Shown here: positions 60,470-64,000 of the stretch, one piece after another
How positions within the stretch are numbered: the first letter of the stretch is position 1
Layout: each line of letters opens with the position of its first letter
Assembly (NCBI GenBank): GCA_965205055.1
Contig: OZ242030.1
Coordinates: 2,914,001 to 2,978,000, forward strand
Length of the DNA: 64,000 bases
Source of the DNA: CBDBBY01 sp965205055
GTDB lineage: Bacteria; Pseudomonadota; Alphaproteobacteria; Rhodobacterales; Rhodobacteraceae
Direction of reading: 5' to 3'
Translations under genes and position numbers: made by a program
The notes under the pieces: model-generated
The model's database searches: none
What the model was told of the DNA's origin: nothing
The model's input: the letters and a program-made list of their open reading frames with translations, nothing else

Positions 60470-61782
60470 TGGGCCCGCTGGAATTCTCTGCCATCTTCTT
60501 CGGCTGCTTGTTCATAGCTTTAGGACTCGGCATTCCGATCGCCATCTCCCTCGGCGGACTCAGCGCGCTTCTCGTCTGGATATTTTGGGGGTCGAACGCG
60601 CTTTCGATGATGGTTTTGAAAGCGTACGGCCTGGCCTCAAGCTTCGAACTGCTTGCGGTGCCGCTCTTCGTCTTCATGGCGAACATGCTTGAGCGAAGCG
60701 GGATTGCGGAAGGTCTTTACGATGCCATGAGCAAGTTCGCGGGCAGAACTCCAGGAGGGCTCGCCGCGGGCACTGTCGCAATCTGCGTGATTTTCGCGGC
60801 GATGGCCGGAATCAGCGGAGCCGCCACGGTGTCGATGGGAATTCTCGCGCTGCCGGCGATGATGTCGCGCGGCTACGACACCAAGCTTGCGCTGGGGTCG
60901 GTCGCGGCCGGCGGTTCCCTCGGAATCCTGATTCCGCCATCGGTCACGATGATCATTTACGGCATCATCGCGCAGGTCTCCATCGGAAAGCTGTACGCAG
61001 GCGGCTTGCTGCCCGGTCTATTGCTCGCCGGCATCTTCCTTGCCTACATTCTTGTCCGATCAAGGATGCACCCGAGTCTCGCGCCGCCGATTCCCATTGA
61101 GCAGCAGGCAGCCTGGCCGGAAAAACTCCGAGCTCTTCGGGCGCTATTGCTCCCAATCGGCCTGGTCGCGGCAGTGCTCGGATCAATACTCGGCGGGATT
61201 GCAAGCGTGACGGAGGCCGCCGCTGTAGGGGCGGTCGGAAGCATCGCAGCGACAATCCTCAATCGCGGCGTCGAATGGCGCATGTTCCACGAAGCCGCTG
61301 TGAATACGCTCATGGTTTCGCTGATGGTTTTCTGGATCATCATCGGAGCAAGCGCGTTCGCATCCCTTTACACGGCAATGGGCGCCGCGGGCCTGATCAA
61401 GGGAATGGTCCTCGGCCTCGAAGTGAATCGATATGTGATTTTGGCAGCAATGGTCGCCATTCTTCTAATCATGGGCATGGTGATCGAAACCACCGGAATA
61501 ATCATGATCGCGGTGCCGGTCATGACGCCGATCATCGTTTCCCTGGGCTTCGACCCTGTATGGTTCGGCGTGCTCTTCATCATCAACATGGAGATCGGAT
61601 TCCTGACGCCGCCATTCGGCTACAACCTGTTTTATTTGAAAGGCGTCGCGCCCAAAAGCGTGAAACTTGCCGAGATATACGTATCGATCATCCCGTTCGT
61701 CCTGCTGATGCTTGCGGGGCTCGCAATATGCATTGCCTTTCCCGGCATAATCACATGGCTGCCCTCTATCTTATTCGGATAG
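60466..61782 (+). CDS. dctM: TRAP transporter large permease (DctM family)
   Basis: 438 residues with about 12 predicted helices. GLGIPIAISLGGLSALLVWI, AVPLFVFMANMLERSGIAEG, FAAMAGISGAATVSMGILAL, PAMMSRGYDTKLALGSVAAG, GSLGILIPPSVTMIIYGIIA and EIGFLTPPFGYNLFYLKGVA are the DctM landmarks. It forms the sodium-coupled uptake unit with DctQ. A GGAGG site inside dctQ precedes its ATG. The three genes are not joined to a metabolic enzyme, so the cargo is open. Confidence 0.93.
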   Translation: MMGPLEFSAIFFGCLFIALGLGIPIAISLGGLSALLVWIFWGSNALSMMVLKAYGLASSFELLAVPLFVFMANMLERSGIAEGLYDAMSKFAGRTPGGLAAGTVAICVIFAAMAGISGAATVSMGILALPAMMSRGYDTKLALGSVAAGGSLGILIPPSVTMIIYGIIAQVSIGKLYAGGLLPGLLLAGIFLAYILVRSRMHPSLAPPIPIEQQAAWPEKLRALRALLLPIGLVAAVLGSILGGIASVTEAAAVGAVGSIAATILNRGVEWRMFHEAAVNTLMVSLMVFWIIIGASAFASLYTAMGAAGLIKGMVLGLEVNRYVILAAMVAILLIMGMVIETTGIIMIAVPVMTPIIVSLGFDPVWFGVLFIINMEIGFLTPPFGYNLFYLKGVAPKSVKLAEIYVSIIPFVLLMLAGLAICIAFPGIITWLPSILFG

Positions 61783-61914
61783 GCAAAACGGTAGGGCGGG
61801 ATGCCTCGCAAGTGGCATGAGCGCGGGCGGAATCCGATGCGTCAGTTGCAGCCGAAGCAATGAGTTCGTATAAATTCACAAAATTATCGGTCATATTGTT
61901 GGGAGGAGACAATC

Positions 61915-62826
61915 ATGGCGCGAATCATTTCGCTGCCTGCCGCTCTGCTGGCGTGTTTCGCATTGGCTTCTTGCGGCGGCGGAGCCGAACTCACCATAAA
62001 TCCGGGTGCCGCCCAAGCCATCACGGGTGGAGGCGCTCCGGTCGAATCCGCGGAGAGTCAGACCGCGCGAGCCCGCAACTTGGCCTTTCGGTCGGATTCG
62101 ATTTTGTTCTCTGCAGTTCACTTTCAAACTACCATTCTCGGATATCGCAACTTCGTCGCCAATGTGCGCTGCCGAACAACATATTGCACTGTTTCGATAC
62201 CTGCTTTGAATTTTTCGAACTCCTACTCGGCCAACTCCATATCCAACTCAGTATTTTCGGGAACGAGAAGAGCGCAACCGGTCTTGACCGAGAACGGATT
62301 GACATTGGTTGAAAGAGCTTGGGAGGGAACAACGACTTCGCGAGGTATCGAGGCTTCTAACCGAGGGAACTCGCTGGTCGCCGTACAATCCTATAGCGCG
62401 TTCGGATCCGCCGCGGAAACCATTTCCTACCTGAACGAAACATTCATAGGGCGTTACTCCGTGGCATTCGGAGAACGCACTGGACAAGAGCCAGCCATCG
62501 CCGGCATCTGGCGCGGTCAGATGACAGCAATAACCCAGAATGCAGACGACTTGCTTCAAGGAGATGCAACTCTCCGCTACACGGCTTCCGGCAGCCGAGG
62601 CGAATTGTCAGCCGACTTCACCGACATCAAGAACCTGTCGCGAAATACTGCACATGCGTATACGTCCGTAAGGTTCAGAGATGTGTCCGTATCGTCCAGC
62701 GGCACTTACTCGCAGGGATACCAAGGCAGCCGTATCGAAGGCGCATTCTACGGCAGCGGCGCCGTTGAGACTGCCGGAACATTTGAAAAATACGGAATGC
62801 TGGGGGCGTTCGGGGCTCGACGCTAG
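61915..62826 (+). CDS. Surface lipoprotein with TbpB-like C-terminal barrel, paralogue 1
   Basis: 303 residues from ATG 61915 with GGGAGGAG upstream. A lipoprotein signal (ISLPAALLACFALASC, lipid Cys20) precedes a Gly-rich segment. The C-terminal part carries the transferrin-binding-protein-like motif: GIWRGQMTAITQNADDLLQG, GELSADFTDIKNLSRNTAHA, IEGAFYGSGAVETAGTFEKY, GMLGAFGARR. Such proteins sit on the outer membrane surface and may bind host or environmental proteins or metals. A pair of cysteines (VRCRTTYCTVSIPAL) is shared with the next gene, which is a tandem paralogue. Confidence 0.75.
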   Translation: MARIISLPAALLACFALASCGGGAELTINPGAAQAITGGGAPVESAESQTARARNLAFRSDSILFSAVHFQTTILGYRNFVANVRCRTTYCTVSIPALNFSNSYSANSISNSVFSGTRRAQPVLTENGLTLVERAWEGTTTSRGIEASNRGNSLVAVQSYSAFGSAAETISYLNETFIGRYSVAFGERTGQEPAIAGIWRGQMTAITQNADDLLQGDATLRYTASGSRGELSADFTDIKNLSRNTAHAYTSVRFRDVSVSSSGTYSQGYQGSRIEGAFYGSGAVETAGTFEKYGMLGAFGARR

Positions 62827-62887
62827 AATTGGAATCGTATGATTCCATGGGATCGCGCAGCTCGGCTTTACTTGGGAGAAATCAATC

Positions 62888-63790
62888 ATGAACTCATATT
62901 CTTTCACATCCTTTGCGTTTTACGCATTTTTTGCGCTGGCATCTTGCGGTGGAGGCGGTGGTCCTGCGCTTTCCCTCGACCCGCAGACTACCCAAGACAT
63001 TACAGGCGGAAGCGCTCCGGGAGAGACGGCGGCCGAACAGGAGGAACGGTCCGAAAGCATCGCCGCACAGTTTAATTCGCTATTTGCAACCAATATTCAT
63101 TACCAGACTTCGCTCCCGCAGCTCCCCAGGTTTGTCGCGGAAACCAGTTGCAGAACAACATACTGCAACTTTTCTGTTCCTGCTTTGGGTTTCAGCGACG
63201 TCATTTCAATTGAATCCCTGAGAAACTCGGAGTTTTCGGGAACGGAAACTGCTCAATCAATCCTGACCAAGTACGGCGTCACCTTGATCGAGAGCGCATG
63301 GGTCCAAGCCCCTGATGAGAGCGGAAACGCGGTGGCAGGCACGCTTGACCATAGCGAGTTCGGAGCCGCAACAAGCGTTCTCATCCTCGACGACGAACGT
63401 ATTTCAGGACGATTTGCTGCCGCATTTGGCGTCCTTGCCGATGAAGCTCCACGCATATCCGGAGTTTGGCGAGGACAGATGTCGGCGGTTACCCAGAATT
63501 CGGGTAACTTTCTTCAGGGCGATGCAGCCCTTGTTTACACGGTGTCCGGCGGTCGGGGCGAATTGTCGGCATCCTTCACCAACATCAAGAATTTGTCGCG
63601 GAATACCGCGCACGCAACCTCGTCCGTGCAGTTCAGGAATGTTCCCGTATCGTCCGGCGGCATCTACTCGCAAGGAACTGTTGGCAATCGTATCGAAGGC
63701 GCATTTTACGGCAGCGCGGGAGTGGAAACCGCCAGAATTTTCGAAAAATCCGAGATTTTGGCCTCGTTCGGAGCAATACGATCACAATGA
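62888..63790 (+). CDS. Surface lipoprotein with TbpB-like C-terminal barrel, paralogue 2
   Basis: 300 residues from ATG 62888 with GGGAGAA upstream. Lipobox FFALASC also puts the lipid Cys at residue 20. It repeats the layout of paralogue 1: TSCRTTYCNFSVPALGFSDV, FSGTETAQSILTKYGVTLIE, GVWRGQMSAVTQNSGNFLQG, GELSASFTNIKNLSRNTAHA, RIEGAFYGSAGVETARIFEK. The C-terminal third is the most alike; the central region (residues 130-190) has diverged, as expected for surface-exposed loops. Tandem duplication is clear. Confidence 0.75.
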   Translation: MNSYSFTSFAFYAFFALASCGGGGGPALSLDPQTTQDITGGSAPGETAAEQEERSESIAAQFNSLFATNIHYQTSLPQLPRFVAETSCRTTYCNFSVPALGFSDVISIESLRNSEFSGTETAQSILTKYGVTLIESAWVQAPDESGNAVAGTLDHSEFGAATSVLILDDERISGRFAAAFGVLADEAPRISGVWRGQMSAVTQNSGNFLQGDAALVYTVSGGRGELSASFTNIKNLSRNTAHATSSVQFRNVPVSSGGIYSQGTVGNRIEGAFYGSAGVETARIFEKSEILASFGAIRSQ

Positions 63791-64000
63791 GGTCCAATCT
63801 GGGCCCTGCAAGAAGCCTTTTCAGCCCGTCCTCGGTGTTTATCCCTTGAATCTCGCGGCATGAAATTTTCGGAAGGTTCAAAGCCGAGGTCATTCGCAGC
63901 AACCCTTTGCAGCCAGACAGCCGCAATGCTCGATTGCGCTTGCTCCATCGAATTCTTCCAACGCGAATGAACGCGCATTGGCACTATCATCGGGTGTCAG
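63791..64000. other. Right edge, no gene supported
   Basis: About 210 bases after the second lipoprotein. Frames on the minus strand are open but show no family pattern. A gene may begin or end beyond the window. Confidence 0.35.

Noticed and set aside
1..64000. tRNA, rRNA, riboswitch or replication origin
   Set aside because: No cloverleaf with a GGTTCGAATCC-type arm, no rRNA segments and no recognisable riboswitch core or iteron cluster were seen by eye; a covariance-model search would be needed to exclude small RNAs.

Overview
The window is a moderately GC-rich piece of an alphaproteobacterial chromosome, most like Rhodobacterales or a close marine relative. The main reason is gene order: rsmB, heparinase II/III, purH, lspA, a DUF3035 lipoprotein and an M16 peptidase pair, with a DUF1674 (SdhAF4-like) gene close by; then dapB, rbfA, truB and DUF1643. 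An lpcC-like lipopolysaccharide glycosyltransferase, a UgpC-type ABC importer, a TRAP transporter and a non-pyrrolysine MttB-family methyltransferase fit the same picture. I saw no tRNA, rRNA or CRISPR array.

Layout. 0-1.6 kb: lysine catabolism through saccharopine (LYS1-like and LYS9-like genes). 1.7-5.7 kb: a divergent methylamine pair (MttB-family methyltransferase and dimethylglycine/sarcosine-dehydrogenase-like flavoprotein). 6-17.8 kb: HAD phosphatase, a frameshifted small gene, mutL, the M16 pair, DUF3035 lipoprotein, lspA, purH, heparinase and rsmB, all but the HAD gene on the minus strand. 18-20.6 kb: a YwgA-like gene with a truncated partner, DUF1674 and lpcC. 20.6-31.6 kb: a divergent carbohydrate or sugar-acid utilisation locus. 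Its minus arm holds an FGGY kinase, class II aldolase, HAD, MBL-fold hydrolase and GntR/FCD regulator; its plus arm holds a four-gene ABC importer, a Tm-1-like (UPF0261) protein and a second class II aldolase.

31.7-40.6 kb is an accessory island. It holds a NYN-domain nuclease-like gene, HigA with a frameshifted HigB, fragments of IS1634-type and ISAs1-type transposases, an intact IS5-type element inserted in an ISAs1 gene, a 14-15 repeat ankyrin protein between two ~790-bp direct repeats that each carry a small paralogous gene, and a second duplicated small gene family. Strong hairpins lie between its units. 40.8-48.5 kb returns to core genes (dapB, rbfA, truB, DUF1643, a fluoroacetate-dehalogenase-like hydrolase, an ATC-hydrolase-like protein, a pseudouridine synthase, zapE, gmd). 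48.7-54.5 kb: an MFS transporter, an ornithine cyclodeaminase homologue, a decaying tandem HEPN two-gene module, a double SnoaL-like protein and a lipoprotein. 54.8-61.8 kb: class III alcohol dehydrogenase (glutathione-dependent formaldehyde oxidation), glpK and a TRAP transporter. 61.9-63.8 kb: two tandem lipoproteins with a transferrin-binding-protein-like C-terminal barrel.

How it may work together. Demethylation of methylated amines (MttB homologue and DMGDH-like enzyme) can yield formaldehyde, which the class III alcohol dehydrogenase at 54.8 kb would detoxify. The 20.6-31.6 kb locus looks like a complete import-and-cleave route for an unidentified sugar or sugar acid, and is the most promising little-described metabolic system here. 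The 31.7-40.6 and 51.1-52.5 kb regions show repeated duplication and decay of small toxin-antitoxin-like or unknown gene pairs.
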